Shown here piece after piece: positions 13,449 to 14,757 of a stretch of 14,757 nucleotides of DNA. Source of the DNA: Spirochaetota bacterium (GTDB lineage: Bacteria; Spirochaetota; Brevinematia; DTOW01); assembly GCA_028276145.1 (NCBI GenBank), contig JAPYWX010000020.1, forward strand, positions 1 through 14,757, read 5' to 3'. Positions within the stretch are counted from its first letter, which is position 1. Each line of letters begins with the position of its first letter. The position numbers and the translations under genes are program-made. The notes below the pieces were generated by a model. The model was given only the letters and a program-made list of their open reading frames with translations. It was not told the origin of the DNA and did no database searches.

Positions 13449-13757
13449 CTAATCCTGCTTTATCTCAACATCCACAGAAGGCAATATCTCCAACCTCAAA
13501 AGTGCATCTATAACCTCTTGAGAAGGATCTATTATGTCTATCAATCTTCTATGCAACCTATATCCAAAATGCTCCCTTGAATCCTTGTCAACGTGCGGGG
13601 ACCTTAAAACGCAGTACCTTCTTATTTTTGTAGGAAGAGGAATGGGGCCAACGACCTTAGCCCCAACATTCCTTATAGCTGTACAAATATCCTTTGCTGT
13701 TTTATCAATAACCTCTGCATCGTATGACTTTAGCTTAACTCTTATTCTGCTCGCCAT
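13449..13757 (-). CDS. rpsJ: 30S ribosomal protein S10
   Basis: A 102-residue small-subunit protein, also known as the antitermination factor NusE that links NusB/NusG to ribosomes. Family segments IRVKLKSYD, GPIPLPTKI, SPHVDKDSREHF and LPSVDVEIKQ are all present and the length is standard. The ATG lies 14 bases after the tuf stop, with a weak GAG ribosome site. It is co-transcribed with tuf and rplC on the minus strand. Confidence 0.97.
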   Translation of the reverse strand: MASRIRVKLKSYDAEVIDKTAKDICTAIRNVGAKVVGPIPLPTKIRRYCVLRSPHVDKDSREHFGYRLHRRLIDIIDPSQEVIDALLRLEILPSVDVEIKQD

Positions 13758-13771
13758 AGCTCAAAAACCCA

Positions 13772-14757
13772 TTACTCAATTATTTCAGTAACAACACCAG
13801 CACCAACGGTCTTACCACCTTCTCTTATAGCGAACCTCAATCCCTTCTCCATTGCTACTGGATATATTAGCTCAACCTCAATATCCACGTTATCACCTGG
13901 CATAACCATTTCGCCTGGTATCTTAACGACAGTACCTGTAACGTCAGCAGTTCTGAAGTAGAACTGAGGCCTATAGCCTGCAAAGAATGGTGTATGTCTA
14001 CCACCTTCCTCTTTCTTCAATATATAAACTTGAGCCTTGAACTTCCTATGAGGAGTAACACTACCAGGCTTACAAACAACCTGTCCTCTCCACACCTCAT
14101 CCTTACCGATACCTCTTAGCAATAGACCAGCATTATCACCAGCAATAGCCTCATCCAACTCCTTTCTAAACATTTCTATAGAAGTAACAACTGTCTTCTT
14201 AACTTCATAAGAAAGACCAACTATTTCGACTTCCTCACCAGGCTTTATTCTACCTCTCTCAACCCTACCAGTAACAACCGTACCTCTACCAGAGATAGAG
14301 AAAATATCTTCTATTGGCATCAAGAATGGCTTATCAGTTTCTCTAACAGGCTCTGGAATATAATTGTCAAGAGCTTCTATTAGCTCAATTATTGGTTTAC
14401 CATCAGTCTCAGGATCAGGATTCGTCATTGCTTTATAAGCAGAACCCCTTATTATAGGAACTTCGTCACCAGGATAGCCATATTTTTTCAAAAGATCCCT
14501 TATATCCTCTTCAACTATATCAATTATCTCAGGATCATCAACCAAGTCAATCTTGTTCAAGAACACAATAATATAAGGTACACCTACCTGCCTTGCAAGA
14601 AGAACGTGCTCTCTTGTCTGAGGCATTACACCGTCATTTGCAGCAACAACAAGAATAGCACCATCCATCTGAGCAGCACCAGTGATCATGTTCTTAACGT
14701 AGTCTGCGTGACCTGGGCAGTCAATATGTGCATAGTGCCTCTTGTCACTTTCATACT
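13772..14757 (-). CDS. tuf: Elongation factor Tu, C-terminal four fifths (runs off the right edge)
   Basis: The 3' part of the GTPase that delivers aminoacyl-tRNA to the ribosome; about 327 residues are visible and roughly the first 75 lie outside the window. Reading in from the right edge, YESDKRHYAHIDCPGHADYVKN contains the G3 motif DCPGH with the catalytic His. NKID (G4) and GSAYKA (G5) follow in domain I. Domain II begins near PFLMPIEDIFSISGRGTVVTGR, and domain III carries TPHRKFKAQVYILKKEEGGRHTPF, ending GAGVVTEIIE. The frame continues to the window edge, so the methionine of MITGAAQMDG is internal and not a start. The order tuf-rpsJ-rplC is the ancestral str-S10 junction. Confidence 0.97.
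   Translation of the reverse strand, partial: YESDKRHYAHIDCPGHADYVKNMITGAAQMDGAILVVAANDGVMPQTREHVLLARQVGVPYIIVFLNKIDLVDDPEIIDIVEEDIRDLLKKYGYPGDEVPIIRGSAYKAMTNPDPETDGKPIIELIEALDNYIPEPVRETDKPFLMPIEDIFSISGRGTVVTGRVERGRIKPGEEVEIVGLSYEVKKTVVTSIEMFRKELDEAIAGDNAGLLLRGIGKDEVWRGQVVCKPGSVTPHRKFKAQVYILKKEEGGRHTPFFAGYRPQFYFRTADVTGTVVKIPGEMVMPGDNVDIEVELIYPVAMEKGLRFAIREGGKTVGAGVVTEIIE

Overview
The window is AT-rich, gene-dense chromosomal DNA from a bacterium. EF-Tu, ribosomal proteins S10, L3 and zinc-type L31, a peptidoglycan enzyme (MurA), a lipoprotein signal and Shine-Dalgarno sites all point to Bacteria. A member of the Spirochaetota, or a deep relative, is my best guess. It rests on a relaxed lipobox (FSSC) and on a short HATPase protein whose C-terminal block I associate from memory with spirochaetes; I give it only about even odds. 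No phage, plasmid, insertion sequence or CRISPR array is visible.

Layout, left to right. (1) 1-1140, minus strand: a class I glutamine amidotransferase followed by the N-terminus of a GAF-like sensor protein that runs off the left edge. (2) 1319-1942, plus strand: an RsbW/SpoIIAB-like ATP-binding protein, divergent from the amidotransferase, with promoters in both directions. (3) 1945-5136, minus strand: a 1063-residue protein that appears to join an MrfA-type DNA repair helicase to an MrfB-type 3'-5' exonuclease. (4) 5376-6362, minus: galE. (5) 6784-9513, minus: rpmE, murA and an FtsX-like permease, tightly spaced as one operon. (6) 10021-11085, plus: a lipoprotein of unknown function. It converges, with overlapping stop codons, on a secreted M16 zinc peptidase gene (11080-12417, minus). 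(7) 12699-14757, minus: the end of tuf, then rpsJ, rplC and tRNA-Ser(UGA). The usual S10 order (rplD, rplW, rplB and onwards) is cut after rplC. The tRNA takes its place, and an orphan C-terminal coding fragment in the opposite orientation lies just beyond.

The intergenic regions (5137-5375, 6363-6783, 9514-10020, 12418-12698) are full of short inverted repeats. The commonest has GTGCT...AGCAC arms around a 3-4 base centre. A second type has a GC-richer stem ending in ATGC or AGGC around a TAY or TTT loop. One unit of about 100 bp occurs twice, on either side of galE. These look like a dispersed repeat family of this genome and are not explained by the genes.

Promoter-like sequences can be read before six transcription units. 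Five have an 18-bp spacer and the galE one has 19. Two of the genes, the amidotransferase and the helicase-exonuclease, lack a Shine-Dalgarno site and have the -10 box exactly six bases before the ATG, so their mRNAs may be leaderless.
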